Below, one piece after another: positions 38,793 to 54,990 of a DNA stretch of 64,000 nt; the first letter of the stretch is position 1; the number at the start of each line of letters is the position of its first letter. This stretch comes from Haliclona indistincta. Its lineage: Eukaryota > Porifera > Demospongiae > Haplosclerida > Chalinidae. Position numbers and translations under genes: made by a program. The notes under the pieces were generated by a model. It made no database searches, was not told where the DNA came from, and saw only the letters and a list, made by a program, of their open reading frames with translations. Location: positions 3,996,816 through 4,060,815 of the forward strand of contig OZ024783.1 in assembly GCA_964017065.1 (NCBI GenBank). The letters are read 5' to 3'.

Positions 38793-41700
38793 GGGGCACA
38801 CTGATGAAGAATTGCTGGAGAAGGAGACCAGAGGAGAGGCCTAATTTCACTCAAATCTATGCTGAACTGAATGAAATGAACGGTCGTTATTCACCATTTC
38901 AACCACCCACTCACCAAATGTATCTTCCTGACTCACAAGAACCGACTTTTTCAACATTTCTAAAACCACCGTCCACCTCATCTCGCCAGCAACCAGTGGC
39001 TGTCAGTGAACCACTCTCTCGCCAACTTATTAACAATCTTATGGGCAGCGTTGGCGGGAACTCAGATCCTATGAGTCGCCGATTTAGTGGCTCTCGAACT
39101 AGCCGCCAAGTCAGCCTGTCTTTTACCGGGCTCACCAGTGATTCGTCGGGTGAATCAGAGGATGAGGCAGCAGCAGGAGGTGGGTCATTTCCCTCCACTC
39201 TAAAGTCTCGAGGGTCCACCATCAAAGCTGAGAGAATGACAGAAGTCAGCGAGAGTACAGCAACGCTAAAACCATCCGTGACACCACAAGCAGTCAATCG
39301 ATCGGAAACACCGGACGAGAACAAGAGTGCACCTTACGACAGCTCAACTAGTACTCGATCAAGCATCGTACTTCCCGCTATAACACATTCACTAGCATCG
39401 ACATCCAACACTGACTGCTCCAGCTTTATGTCGACTGGACTAGAAAGCATGAACACGACCTACTCCACTCCTACCATGCAACCAAATCACACTTCAGGTG
39501 GCATCGAAATGACCCGATTGACTGATGAAAAGTTTAGAAGGGACAGTTTGACTGCTGCCGGGCCGAGCAGTAATCGCAGCAGTAGCAGCAGCAATCCTGC
39601 TCATAGTCTAGCTTCTGTCTCACCTCAGACAGTTATCACCACGAAATCGACTGATTCGGGTATTCGTAGCGATGAAGACAGTAGTAGCGACAACCAGGGG
39701 CACCAACTGCAAGACACACACGCACTCAAAAGTTCACCAAAGCTCAGAAGAGCACCTCGACCACCTGAAAGGTCACCGAACCTTAGACAAGCACCTTCAC
39801 CTCCTGAAAGGTCACCGAACCTAAGACAAGCACCTCCACCTCCTGAAAGGTCACCAAACCTTAGACAAGCACCTTTGCCTCCTGAAAGGTCACCAAACCT
39901 TAGACAAGCACCTCCACCTCCTGAAAAGTCACCAAAACTTAGACAGCCGCCACCTCCACCTCAACGGTCACCGAAACTGAGTCAGGAAGATCCTTTTGAG
40001 CCACCGACTCATTTCGAGACTTCTTTCTCCTCCCGGGATGCAGCACAAAAATCCCCTCAGCCCCCTCAGGAAGATCCCTTTGCTGGTTTAGGGCTGGGTG
40101 ACATGTCATCGGAACTATTCGCTGCTTTTAGCAGCATTAGTACATTCAAGCAATGATCCAACATACATACATATACAGGAGATTGATGTATCATAGTTTT
40201 AAATTTTAAAAATCACAATGCACTTTTTCTTTTTTTTATTATCGGATTTTTTTTCTTGTGATGTGTATCATGAATCACCTCCAGTGAATACGAACTGTGT
40301 CATTGATTGTGTGATGTTTGTGTTTTGACACTTTTCATGTGATCCAATCACATTGCCATTGTCACATTGTTGTACGTACACATACATCTCAGTTTGACAA
40401 CAACCGAGTACGTTTGACTCCATAATAGTCAATATCACATCAGAAATTCTAAAAATGCGGACTCGCCCTCGAAAGGTGTTAAAATGGCGGCTTTTGTTGA
40501 TCAGCACTCGGATCAGCAGGTAAGATTTTCTCATCTCTGCTATAATACCAGTGTTGATCTTGGCTGCTGTTCAGGAGAGCGCTGAGTACCGCTCCTTTCA
40601 AAGTCATTTTGCTGACCTCTTCGAGTCCATCCAGAACCCAACCACACTGTCCGCTAGACTGTTCGCAGCTGGTCTACTGTCACGAGAAACGAGAAAGAGA
40701 ATCTGCAGTAGAACATTGGTAGACTCTGATAAAGTGTCTGAACTCCTAGATGCGACGGAAACAGCAATCCGACTAGACTCCAGCAACTACCACAAGTTTG
40801 TGGAAGCACTAGAGAAGGACAGTTCAATGCAGCACCTCTGTGGCAAGCTGAGGTCCACATGTGGTGAGTGTGATAATGTGTGTCTGAGTACATCCACTGA
40901 CCAGTGCATGGTGTTCTGATGTAGCTCAACTCAAGTCACTGCACACTCCTCAACTGGTGTCGTCCCTACCACCAAACACATCAGCTGGTGAGTAGAGAAT
41001 GTGTGTATGGTGGAATAACATGTGACAGTGTCTTACAGCACAACAGACCAATGATAGTATGATACCATCCTCCATCACCTCTTCATCTCATTCAAGCACA
41101 ACAGGTATAATGACATACTCAGTCACTAATGACCAGTGGATGATGTGTTTCCTCTCCTCAGCTATCACCAGGAAACAGTACAAACAGTTCCTAAAGAAAT
41201 GTTACCGACAGCCACTCCCTGATGATGATAAGCTACTCACTACTGCCAGCAAGCACTACATTGAGCTAGCTGTCATCAGCAAGAATGGTATCACCAGGAA
41301 GCAAGCAGATGAATTTACTAGAAAAAGTCTCCACGGTTTAACTGAAGAGATCTTGCGTGAGAAAGCTCCGATAGCACTAGATCATATACTAAAGCCCAGA
41401 GAGGATAGTAGACCAGTATGTTGTGTCCTGGTGGAGGGTGCACCAGGTATCGGCAAGAGCACACTGGCATGGGAGGTGTGTCACAAGTGGGAGGAGTTAG
41501 AGAGTGTGAAGCAGTATGAGTTAGTGGTGCTAGTTCGTTTGAGGGAGAAGAAGGCTCAAGAGGCACGCTGCCTTGAGGACCTTCTGCCATGTGATGCTAC
41601 CACTAACATGAAGGAGCTCTTGGCTGCAATAGGAGAAGGAGAAGGCATGCTTATTGTGTGCGATGGGTTTGATGAGCTTCCTCGTGAGCAGCGACAGGAG

Positions 41701-44700
41701 GGCTCAGTCTACATAGATCTACTCAAGGGTAGGCTCCTGTCTGAGGCTACGGTTATTGTCACCAGTCGTCCTTCAGTAAGTGCTGAGCTCTGGAGTCTCT
41801 GCCAGCATAACATAGACAGGCACCTCGAGGTGATAGGCTTCACTAGAGAGGATATCAAGCGGTTTGCTGAGAGCGTGTTTAGTGGGGATATCCTGGCAGG
41901 GTTCTTGTCTTACATCACCAATAATCCTCCCATATATAGTATGATGTATATCCCTCTCAATGCCGTCATTGTAGCCCTGATATATCAGGACAGCTTTGAC
42001 ACAGATACTCCCTTCCCTAGAACCATGGCACAGCTCTTTGATGCTCTCACTCGCAGAGCACAAAATAACGTCCGGCCACCGGCCAATTTCCTCGCAATCA
42101 AGCAAATGGGCCGAGCAAATACACGCTCGATCGGTCATTCTGTCCGGGCGTTCTTTCATGATCTAAGGCTATTGCTATATTTAGCGCTTACCTGGGGCTA
42201 CTTTCCAAGCCTGCAAAAGGCGCTTCTCTGATTGTAGGCCATGTAGGCCCAACACAAAAACGCACGCATGTACTTACTACTGCAGACATTCTATTTAACG
42301 CCCAAAACGCCACACCTATTATTGCGACCACGCCCCTATGACCGACTAGAATTGAATGATGGCTGGACAAAATGTACATTGACTGGACAAATGACCACCC
42401 ATGCTCAAAAATTATTTTTGGCTCTGCACTCGTAGTCTCATTCGCAGGCACCTCGTGTCCACACATCGGGTTCCTAGTGAGTATTGCATGCCTCCTTCTC
42501 TCCAGTGTACAGAGGACATTAGCAAGCTTCCTCCTGTAGTGGCTCAGCAGCTTCTTCAGCTAGCCAAGGTGGCCTATGAGAGTCTGTGTGAGAAAAGGTA
42601 TGTCTTCACTGACCTTGGTGAGGACTTTGAGCATCTTGGGACAATGAAAAAGACAACCAGTATTAATGTGTGTATAGGTCCTGGGTGCTCCTACTCCTTC
42701 CTCCATCTCACTCTTCAAGAATACTTGACTGCCCTCCATATTGCTATTGTGAATCCTAGTGGCTTTGAACTGGTAGAATGGCTAAAGGAAGATAGTGTTG
42801 TTGTGAGGTTTCTGGCAGGAATGTACAGACATGATGATTATCATAGTCACCCTGTGTACCAGGAGTTGGTACAGCTGCTTGCCTTTGCGCAGCTACAGTT
42901 CGTCCATTGTGCATATGAGTGTCCTAGCATTATGGATAGTGTGAAGGTGGACTATAGTAAACGTGATACAATCAATGTTACACCAGTAGTCGGTTTTGAC
43001 TGGTATGCCACAGGATACTGCATCAGCCACTTTGATGAAAGATGGGGACTTCGCATTGATGACCGCAAGATGGGAATCGAAGGAGTTAATCTCCTGGTAA
43101 AGGGTCTCAGATCCTCTCCTATTGCTAACAAGAGAATTCGATATCTGTTATTGTCATTAGAATCGTTATTATTTTCTCAAGTTATGACTCCATTGACAAC
43201 TTTTTGTGAACTTCATCATCTTATCATAGCTGGTGATCACTATTGTGATCATGATGATAAGGTCATGTTACAGCAGCTTATAGCACCAGGGAGTGGACTG
43301 AGGAGACTAACACTTACTGGCGTTCCTGATATAAGCATACTCTTCCCACTATTGTTTCAACCATCTTCATTGCAAGAACTGAAATTAGCTAATGCTATTC
43401 GATTAACTAATAATCTTGAGCTCATTCCCCACAAGAACACAAACCTCAAGGAGCTTCAAATCCCATATGACCATCTTCCCCTGCTAACTCAAATGATCAT
43501 AAATAGCTCTTCACTGATCTACTTAGAGATTGTTAGCTCAATACTCACTAGTGAACTACCTGATCTCCTTTACATTGTACTGTCACACCCCACACTAGAA
43601 GTGCTACAGATTCAATGCAACTATGATCATCCCTTTACTATCGTGCTCCAACTGATTGAGGCTGCTGGTAACAGTCGATTAAAGAAGTTGAGACTTCATA
43701 AATCAGACTATGACAAGCTACCACCACACATCCACGAACAATATAAGCATCTGCTGGAACCATGGGGTAAATAGTACGTGTTTGACATTTCACACTTCAT
43801 GAAACTCTTTTATAAACAGTTAGTTATCATATCAATGTTAGTAAATGTATTCATGACATTTCAAAACACTAAAACTATTACTAAAACAACTTTCTTATGT
43901 TCCTTCAATAAAAGCATATCCACTTTATGTGTACAATTTATAAAATTAATTTTTAGCTCTTTTTATTGTAGTCATAGCAAATCACGATAGTAACAAACTA
44001 ACGCAATGGTGTTCACACAATTTTTATGATGTAAAATATTTGACAAACAACTCTCATAGTATCAATGCTGCTTGATGACATCATGTGATACAGTCTACAT
44101 TGACTATTGCTACACTTCCAGTCCAAATTGAGTGAGTTGGTCATTGATAGGTTGAACACGAGCTTTGCAGTCTGCTTCGGCTTGCTTCATGAGACGCTGA
44201 AGAGAGAGAGAAAGAGAGGAGAGAGAGATCGAGACGAGGGAAGAAGGGAGATACAAGTGGGGGAGGAGGGAGAAAGAAGTGAAGTTTACGATGTTTCAAA
44301 AATTTGATGACTTACCGTAAGCTTCTTCTTTCTCTCGTAGTATACTTCAGCGCGAGCCTTTCTCTTTGTCTCGAGAGCATCAACAATATCCTGTAGACAC
44401 ACAAAATGATCAATGGTTGTTTACATGTCTAAACCTAGTATGTGTGAGCACGTCTATTCTATGTCAGAAGGAGTGGTGACTGCCTAAAGCACTGGTTTGC
44501 TCAGACAGTGAATTAGCTCCAGCTGTCATACTGTCACGAGAACTTAGCACACACCCACCACTGGTCACCTGACAGGCATGTGACTCTAGTCTCGTACAAC
44601 ATACACGTACGTACATGTGCAAAGTGACAGTGTAGACATACCTTGTATTTCCAGCCTACTTCGTGAGAAAGACGTCCAAGCACACAAAACTATGAGAAAA

Positions 44701-47700
44701 GAGAGACGTCAACAATTTTGCTATTATTATTTCTCTCTCACCTTCCTATCTGGTTTTAGTTGAAGCACCCTCAGGGCACGAGGGACCACCATTCTCTTCA
44801 CTCGATCATACGGAGGAGGTACTCCCTCGAACACCTTGAGGTGGTTGAGAGCCGCTGCCCCTCGCTTCGTCTTATGAGGAAGCATTCCTCGTACTGTGCG
44901 CCAGAATATTCTACTGGGAGCTCTGAGATGGAAGGGACCACGAGATGGCTTGACATTACAACGCTTCCGAAGGAACTGAAGATACTTCACTACAATAGAG
45001 AAGGGTAACAGCAGTAAGCAAGCAGGGTAAGGGTATGTAGTCTACAAGACCAAGACAAGAACAAGACCTTTGTGTGTGGGTAGGTGTGGCTTACATTTGT
45101 TACGATAGATATTCCCGCTGATGTTGATGTCTTCACATCTTACTAAGACAATGTGCTGACCTGAGCGACAGAGAGAGCGTCTACACAGCGAGCAAGCTGA
45201 CGTGAGTGTCAAATATTAGTCCAGTAGATGCCATTTGGTGTCCACTACAATGCAAATACATTACCAGATCAATCACTTGAGTGGCTTCACACACACACTC
45301 ACTGATCTAACTATCAGATATCACATTCAACACAATGACTGTGTTACTGTGTCATTGATTTGTGTTTACACTATGTGATCCATGCAATCACATTAATGTG
45401 TATTTTGAACACTTTATACATTGACTATAATAATATCGTAATGGTATCATTTGCTGTCATTCAAGTTAAGAGAAAATTGATGATATACAAGTGAACCAGA
45501 ATACAATGCAAGTGGGACTATCAGCTGAATAACTACTGTACATGCTTCAAGGAAAGCCAAGAAGCCACTCACACCACCATCTGTGTACACTAGAATAAAC
45601 CCTAGCACACGAGAACCATGCTCTCAGTACATGACCACAGCTAGTAGTTCACCTGGATCAGCAGCTCCAGATTGCTATGGTACTCACTACACTCAGCTAC
45701 TATCAGCAGCAGGACAGCTAGATACTGCTGAGAACATGGGGAACACGCGCCCTGACTGGTTACGCCTACAAATGGTGTGGTTTATCAGCTGATCTGAATA
45801 TGGCGTCTTGTTCTGTGGATCAGGTAAACTTTACCCTTAGCTACACAATATGAATATACCAGTGTTGATCTTGGTCTATTATGCTGCTGTTCAGGAGACC
45901 GAGAGCGCTGAGTACCGCTCGTTCCAAAGTCATTTTGCTGTCCTGTTCGAGTCCATCCAGAACCCAACTACACTGTCCGCTAGACTGTTCGCAGCTGGTC
46001 TACTGTCACGAGAATCGAGAAAGAGAATCTGCAGTAGAACACTCGTGGACTCTGATAAAGTGTCTGAGCTCCTAGATGCGACAGAAACAGCAATCCGACT
46101 AGACCCCAGCAACTACCACAAGTTTGTGGAAGCACTAGAGAAAGACAGTTCAATGCAGCACCTCTGTGGCAAGCTGAGGTCCACATGTGGTGAGTGTGAT
46201 AATGTGTGTCTGAGTACATCCACTGACCAGTGCATGGTGTTCTGATGTAGCTCAACTCAAGTCACTGCACACTCCTCAACTGGTGTCATCCCTACCACCA
46301 AACACATCAGCTGGTGAGTAGAGAATGTGTGTATGGTGGAATAACATGTGACAGTGTCTTACAGCACAACAGACCAATGATAGTATGATACCATCCTCCA
46401 TCACCTCTTCATCTCATTCAAGTACAACAGGTATAATGACATACTCAGTCACTAATGACCAGTGGATCATTGTGGATGTTGTGTTTCCTCTCCTCAGCTA
46501 TCACCAGGAAACAGTACAAACAGTTCCTAAAGAAATGCTATCGACAGCCACTCCCTGATGATGATAAACTACTCACTACTGCCAGCAAGCACTACATTGA
46601 GCTAGCTGTCATCAGCAAGAAGGGTGTCACCAGGAAGCAAGCAGATGAGTTTACTAGAAAAAGTCTCCACGGTTTAACTGAAGAGATCTTGCGTGAGAAA
46701 GCTCCGATAGCACTAGATCATATACTAAAGCCCAGAGAGGATGGTAGACCAGTACGTTGTGTCCTGGTGGAGGGTTCACCAGGTATCGGCAAGAGTACAA
46801 TGGCATGGGAGGTGTGTCACAAGTGGGAGGAGTTAGAGAGTGTGAAGCAGTTTGAGTTAGTGGTGCTAGTTCGGTTGAGGGAGAAGAAGGCTCAAGAGGC
46901 GCGCTGCCTTGGGGACCTGCTGCCATGTGATGATACCACTAACATGAAGGAGCTCTTGGCTGCAATAAGAGAAGGAGAAGGCATGCTTATTGTATGCGAT
47001 GGGTTTGATGAGCTTCCTCGTGAGCAGCGACAGGAGGGCTCAGTCTACATAGATCTACTCAAGGGTAGGCTCCTGGCAGAGGCTACTATTATTGTCACCA
47101 GTCGTCCATCAGTAAGCGCTGAGCTCTGGAGTCTCTGCCAGCATAACATAGACAGGCACCTCGAGGTGATAGGCTTCACTAGAGAGGATATCAAGCGGTT
47201 TACTGAGAGCGTGTTTAGTGGGGATATCCTGGCAGGGTTCTTGTCTTACATCACCAGTAATCCTCCCATATATGGTATGATGTACATCCCTCTCAATGCC
47301 GTCATTGTAGCCCTGATATACCAGGACAGCTATGACACAGATACTCCCTTCCCTACAACCATGACACAGCTCTTTGACGCTCTCACTCGTGGTCTCATTC
47401 GCAGGCACCTCGTGTCCACACGTCAGGTTCCTAGTGAGTATTGCATGCCTCCTTCCCTCCAGCGTACAGAGGACATTAGCAAGCTTCCTCCTGTAGTGGC
47501 TCAGCAACTTCTTCAGCTAGCCAAGGTGGCCTATGAGAGTCTGTGCAAGAAAAGGTATGTCTTCACTGACCTTGGTGAGGATTTTGAGCACCTTGGGACA
47601 ATGAAAAAGACCACAAGCGTGAATGTGTGTACAGGTCCTGGGTGCTCCTACTCCTTCCTCCATCTCACTCTTCAAGAATACTTGACTGCCCTCCATATTG

Positions 47701-50700
47701 CTATTATGAATCCTAGCGACTTTAACCTGGCAGAATGGCGAAAGGAGGGTAGTGTTGTGAGGTTTCTGGCAGGAATGTACAGACATGATGATTATCATAG
47801 TCACCCTGTGTACCAGGAGTTGGTACAGCTGCTTGCCTTTGCACGGCTACAGTTGGTCCATTGTGCATATGAGTGTCCTAGCATTATGGATAGTGTGAAG
47901 GTGGACTATAGTAAACGTGATACAATCGAAGTTACACCAGTAGTCGGTTTTGACTGGTATGCCACAGGATACTGCATCAGCCACTTTGATGAAAGATGGG
48001 GACTTCACATTGATGACCGCAAGATGGGAATCGAAGGAGTTAATCTCCTGGTAAAGGGTCTTATGTCCTCTCCTATTGCTAACAAGAGAATTCGATATCT
48101 GTTATTGTCATTAGAATCGTTATTATTTTCTCAAGTTATTACTCCATTGACAACTTTTTGTGAACTTCATCATCTTATCATAGCTAGTGATCACTATTTT
48201 GATCATGATGGTAAGGTCATGTTGCAGCAGCTGATAACACCAGGGAGTGGACTGAGGAGACTGACACTTACTGGTTTTGTTGATATAAGCACACTCATCC
48301 CGCTATTGTTTCAACCATCTTCATTGCAAGAACTGGAATTAGCTTATGGTATTCGATTAACTAATCTTGAGCTCATTCCACACAAGAACACAAACCTCAA
48401 GGAGCTCAAAATTGCACCTGACCACCTTCGCCTGCTAACTGAAATGATCCTAAATAGCTCTTCACTGACCTACTTGGAGATTGTTAGCATAATATTCATT
48501 AATGTACTACCTGATCTCCTTTGCATTGTACTGTCACACCCCACACTAGAAGTACTACAAATGTACCGCCAATATGACCTACCCTTTACTATCGTGCTCC
48601 AACTGATTGAGGCTGCTGGTAACAGTCGTTTAAAAAAGTTGAGACTTTATAAATCAGACTATGACAAACTACCACCACACATCCATGAACAATATAAGCA
48701 TCTTCTGGAACCATATGATTGGTAGTACATGTTTGACATTTCACACTTCATGAAACTCTTTTATAGTAAATGTATTCATGACATTTCAAAACACTAAAAC
48801 TATTTACTATAACAACTTTCTCATGTTCCTTCAATAAAAGCATCCCCACTTTATGTGTACAATAATTTTTTATTTATTATCAATTTTTAGGTCTTGTTAT
48901 TGTAGTCATAGCAAATCACTGTTTTCATGACAGTAACAAACTAACGCAATGGTTCACACAATTTTTTTGAAGTAAAATATTTGACAAACAACTCTCATAG
49001 TATCAATGCTGCTTGATGACATCATGTGATACAGGCTACATTGACTATTGCTACACTTCCAGTCCAAATTGAGTGAGTTGGTCATTGATAGGTTGAACAC
49101 GAGCTTTGCAGTCTGCTTCGGCTTGCTTCATGAGACGCTGAAGAGAGAGAGAAAGAGAGGAGAGAGACGAGGGAAGAAGGGAGAGACAAGTGGGGGAGGA
49201 GCGAGAAAGAAGTGTACTTTACGACTTTTCAAAAATGTGTTGACTTACAGTAAGCTTATTCTTTCTCTCGTAATAAACTTCAGCACGAGCCTTTCTCTTT
49301 GTCTCGAGGGCATCAACAATATCCTGTAGATACACAAAATGATCAATGGTTGTTCACAGGTCTAAAGCTAGTATGTGTGTGTGTGTGCGTCTATTCTATG
49401 TCAGAAGGAGTGGTGACTGCCTAGAGCACTGGTTTGCTCAGACAGTGAATTAGCTCCAGCTGTCACACTGTCATGAGAACTTAGCACACACCCACCACTG
49501 GTCACCTGACAGGCATGTGACTCTATAGCCTCGTACAACACACACACGACCATACATGTGCAAAGCGACAGTGTGGACTTACCTTGTATTTCCAGCCAAC
49601 TTCGTGAGAAAGACGTCCAAGCACTCAAAACTATGAGAATAGAGAGACGTCAACAATTTTGCTATTATCATTAATTTTCTCTCTCACCTTCCTATCTGGT
49701 TTTAGTCGAAGCACCCTCAGGGCACGAGGGACCACCATTCTCTTCACTCGATCATACGGAGGAGGTACTCCCTCGAACACCTTGAGGTGGTTGAGAGCAG
49801 CTGCCCCTCGCTTCGTCTTATGAGGAAGCATTCCTTGTACTGTGCGCCAGAATATTCTACTGGGAGCTCTGAGATGGAAGGGACCACGAGATGGCTTGAC
49901 ATTACAACGCTTCCGAAGGAACTGAAGATACTTCACTACAATAGAGAAGGGAATATTATTTTAACAGCAGTAAGCAAGCAGGGTAAGGGTGTGTAGTCTA
50001 CAAGATCAAGAACAAGACCTTTGTGTGTGGGTAGGTGTGGCTTACATTTGTTACGATAGATATTCCCGCTGATGTTGATGTCTTCACATCTTACTAAGAC
50101 TATGTGCTGACCTGAGCGACAGAGAGAGCGTCCACACAGCGAGCAAGCTTACGTGATTGTCAAATATTAGTCCAGTAGACCGGTTGCCATTTGGCGTCCA
50201 CTACAATGGATATGTTACCAGAACAATCACTTGAGTGGCTTCACACTCACACTCACTGATCTAACTATCAGATATCACATTCAACACAATGACTGTGTTA
50301 CTGTGTCATTGATTTGTGCTTACACTATGTGATCCATGCAATCACATTAAAGTACACTTTGACTATTATATCCATGTGCTGTCATTCAGGTTAAGAGAAA
50401 AATCAAGTGAACCAGAATACAATGCAAGTGGGACTATCAGCTGAATAACTACTGTTCATGCTTCAAGGAAAGCCAAGAAGCCACTCACACCACCATCTGT
50501 GTACACTAGAATAAACCCTAGCACACGAGAACCATGCTCTCAGTACATGACCACAGCTAGTAGCTCACCTGGATCAGCAGCTCCAGATTGCTATGGTACT
50601 CACTACACTCAGCTACTATCAGCAGCAGGACAGCAAGATACTGCTGGGAACATGGGGAACACGCGCCCTGACTGGTTACGCCTACAAAGGGTGTGGTTTC

Positions 50701-53700
50701 TCAGCTGATCTGAATATGGCGTCTTGTTCTGTGGATCAGGTAAACCTTACCCTTAGCTACACAATATGAATATACCAGTGTTGATCCTGGTCTATTATGC
50801 TGCTGTTCAGGAGACCGAGAGCGCAGAGTACCGCTCGTTCCAAAGGCATTTTGCTGACCTGTTCGAGTCCATCCAGAACCCAACCACACTGTCCGCTAGA
50901 CTGTTCGCAGCTGGTCTTTCCTGGTCATCTGTTCTATCATCATTGTTCTTTGTCTGGTGTGTCTAAAATGTGCACGAATGAGAAAAGCTCAGTAAGTTAA
51001 ACCCTTATATCATAGCCACTCCCACTCTCCAAGGGGGGGTCACCTAGTATCAACCCGTGTCCAGATCCGCGACCGGGATCAAGACCTTGATCGTCCCAAA
51101 TCGGGCCTTGATCGCTTGATCGTTGCAGATTTCAGACTTTGATCCCTTGATCTTGGTCGCGCACGTGCGCGCTTACGCTCCTCCTTCCTTCATTTGGGAG
51201 CCGGAGCGCACTTGCACGGTTATAGTACTAATACTGCACTGCGCTGCACCAGACAAGCAAAAACCAAACACAAAATCACCGTGCTTAGCTGTAGCATAAT
51301 AAGTAATGATAGCTGATACGGCTGTACTGCTAAAAATGGCTAACAGAGACGCAGAAGAGCTCGTCTACATAACTGCTAACGTTCTCCTTTAATACTGAAA
51401 CGCCAAACCTTTTGACGGTTGGTCCAGCCTCCATGCTCTTTACAGTACTACAGCGATACGCTCTATTATGAAAAGTACGTACGCTCCGCCCATTAATAAT
51501 TATTACTTTGACTTAGACACACCCCTCCGCCATATTGCGTTGCTAACAGTATCTTACAGCGTGTATCCTGGTGTATCACCGCCGACAGCAGCCAAATAAT
51601 TATTTCAATACAGCTACAGTGCATACAGCCTAAAGAGGGCACTCAGCTGATTTTAGCAACTCAGTACATATTTTGTTGTAAAAACATTATTCTGGGAGCT
51701 ATTGCTTCCAAAGTTGGTGTAAATGTAGAATGATCCTCTCTGCCTATGTTCGTCAAATTACAAATAGTAATTCTATGTGGTTCTGAAAATAATAATGTTT
51801 AAGTGATACAAGTTGACACCTTCCAATTGCAAATGACCTTTAAGCCAGCATTTTAGTGCTGTTTTGAGTTAAGCAAAAACCATTTACTGTTTGATTGTAA
51901 GGTAGGTCTTTATTCATCTCACAAAGTTTGGAGGCTTATCTTTGATCCATGCTAATGTAGGAAGCCAAAAAGGACAGAAATTTTAGTGTTTTTGAGTTGA
52001 AAATTGCTTTAAGCTGAGAATTCAACAGCTTTGCGAGTTAAGAAAAACCACTTGATATATGGATAACCGAATACTTGTAGTTTTCACTAGTTTTTAAACT
52101 AGCGTGATACGTCCAACCATGCGCAAACGCGGTCGTGGAGAACACCAACTTTTAGCTGTCACTTCGATTCTCTGCCGTGTTATAATGATATTCATCCAAC
52201 ATGAGCGTTTATCGATTACGCATTTCTGCGTGCGCTGCGCCGCTAACCGTCGAGCGGCAAGAATGGCGCCGATCAAAATCTGTGTTTTGCGCTTTGCCCG
52301 TTCTTAAGCGTACTTCTGCAGCATAGATACTAGCTAAGCTCGAGGAAATAATAACCGCCAAGCCTCGTTGTGGCGCTAGACAGTGGCTGCTGTGTCGTAG
52401 GTGTGGTTCGTCGTGACGTCGTACAAATTGTAGTGATGTCACAAACATGGCGCTATTGTATTAGCTTCAATGGGAGAGAGCTGTAGAGCATCGTGTGTCT
52501 TGCATTTTCTCATGGTCAAAGTTGCAATCTGCATTAATGCAATAGAAATAGCGATGTAGAAAGTTTTGTAGACTAAATTAAAAAATCAGATGAGTGCCCT
52601 CTTTAGGCTGTAAGCACTGTAGACAACGTAAAATTGTCATAGCAGTGAGTTAACAGCGTAATTTAAAGTAAAAATTGAGTTTGTTTGATTTTATCTTTAT
52701 CCTTTGATCGGCTCCGAAGCCGTCATCTTGATTGCTTGATCACGCACAAAAAACACCTTGATTGATTGATTGGATCTTGATCCCGGTCGCGGATCTGGAC
52801 ACGGGTTGATACTAGGTGACCCCCCCTTGCTCTCACATGATCTCTTCCATCCTCATTCTTGAACTAACTTGATGTTCTTAAATTCCATATCCTCAGTCAG
52901 TCTTTAGTCTCAAATTTGTCATTCCTCCCACTCAAATTTTATTGGGATTTTATGCAAGTTTGATTAGAAATGCCCAATTTTATTGATCACTAAATCTTCA
53001 CAAAACACACTGGTATAGCCAGTTGACATTTTTTCTATTTTCTGGAGGTTGAAAATAACACTGTAGGCGTAACAATGCTTAAATCTCTTCACTGAAAGCG
53101 GTCATGTCTTATGAATTTCTGTAGACCTGAGTTCAGGATGATCCACACGAGATAGCTGAGCAGGTTTGGTATACTTATGAAGAGGAAGACGACAAGGACA
53201 GTATTGAACCCAAGAAAGAGGAGATACCGATCACTCTCTGGATGTGTAAGTGGACACAATACTGCATGTGTGTGTGGGAGGGGTAGCCATTAGATTCAGG
53301 TGCTGCATTGTAGAAAAAGCCTGCTTGCATGGTCACAGGAGACCTGCATGCATGGTGCAGTCTGTGGGACAGCTATACACTGCTTAGTGCACAAGTGTCC
53401 TGGCTCTAACAGTGACCCTCTGTGAGGCAGCTAGACACTGCTTAGTGCACAGGTGTACTGGCTCTACCAGTGACCCTCTGTGGGGCAGCTAGACACTGCT
53501 TAGTGCACATGTGTCTGGCTCTACCAGTGACCCTCTGTGAGGCAGCTAGACACTGCTTAGTGCACAGGTGTCCTGGCTCTACCAGTGACCCTCTGTGAGG
53601 CAGCTAGACACTGCTTAGTGCACAGGTGTCCTGGCTCTACCAGTGACCCTCTGTGGTGCAGCTAGACACTGCTTAGTGCACAGATGTCCTGGCTCTACCA

Positions 53701-54138
53701 GTGACCCTCTGTGGTGCAGCTAGACACTGCTTAGTGCACAGGTACCCAGTGACCCTCTGTGGGGCAGCTAGACACTGCTTATTGCACAAGTGCCCAATGA
53801 CTCTCTGTGGGGCAGCTAGATGTAGTTGTCAGTGTGTGGGGCACTATACACAGCTTACACACATCGACTATAACAGCTGATTAATTGTTACGCCTCATCA
53901 ATTCATTACTAATTATACACATTCATTCTCACAACACTCACGCCACTCAGCATGAGTACGAGGCTACATGCACGTGGGTATGAGGCTGTACATACACAAT
54001 TGTGTACATGTATTGATTCAGTCTCTCTCTCTCCCTCCCTCTCTCCCTCCTCTCTCCCTCTCTCCCTCTCCCTTCCCCCTCCCTCCCTCCCTCCCTCCCC
54101 CTCTCTCTCTCTCTCTCTCTCCCTCCCAATCCCTCCCT

Positions 54139-54190
<52 letters not shown>

Positions 54191-54532
54191 CCTCTCCCTC
54201 TCCCTCTCCCTCTCCCTCTCCCTCTCCCTCCCTCCCTCCCTCCCTCCCTCCATAACAGCTGATTAATTGTTACGCCTCATCAATTCATTACTAATTATAC
54301 ACATTCATTCTCACAACACTCACGCCACTCAGCATGAGTACGAGGCTACATGCACGTGGGTATGAGGCTGTACATACACAATTGTGTACATGTATTGATT
54401 CAGTCTCTCTCTCTCCCTCCCTCTCTCCCTCCTCTCTCCCTCCCTCCCTCCCTCCCCCTCCCTTCCCCCTCCCTCCCTCCCTCCCTCCCCCTCTCTCTCT
54501 CTCTCTCCCTCCCAATCCCTCCCTCCCTCCCT

Positions 54533-54598
<66 letters not shown>

Positions 54599-54941
54599 CC
54601 TCCCTCCCTCCCTCTCCCTCTCCCTCTCCCTCTCCCTCTCCCTCTCCCTCTCCCTCTCCCTCTCCCTCTCCCTCTCCCTCTCCCTCTCCCTCTCCCTCTC
54701 CCTCTCCCTCTCCCTCTCCCTCTCCCTCTCCCTCTCCCTCTCCCTCTCCCTCTCCCTCTCCCTCTCCCTCTCCCTCTCCCTCTCCCTCTCCCTCTCCCTC
54801 TCCCTCTCCCTCTCCCTCTCCCTCTCCCTCTCCCTCTCCCTCTCCCTCTCCCTCTCCCTCTCCCTCTCCCTCTCCCTCTCCCTCTCCCTCTCCCTCTCCC
54901 TCCCTCCCTCCCTCCCTCCCTCCCTCCCTCCCTCCCTCCCT

Positions 54942-54990
<49 letters not shown>
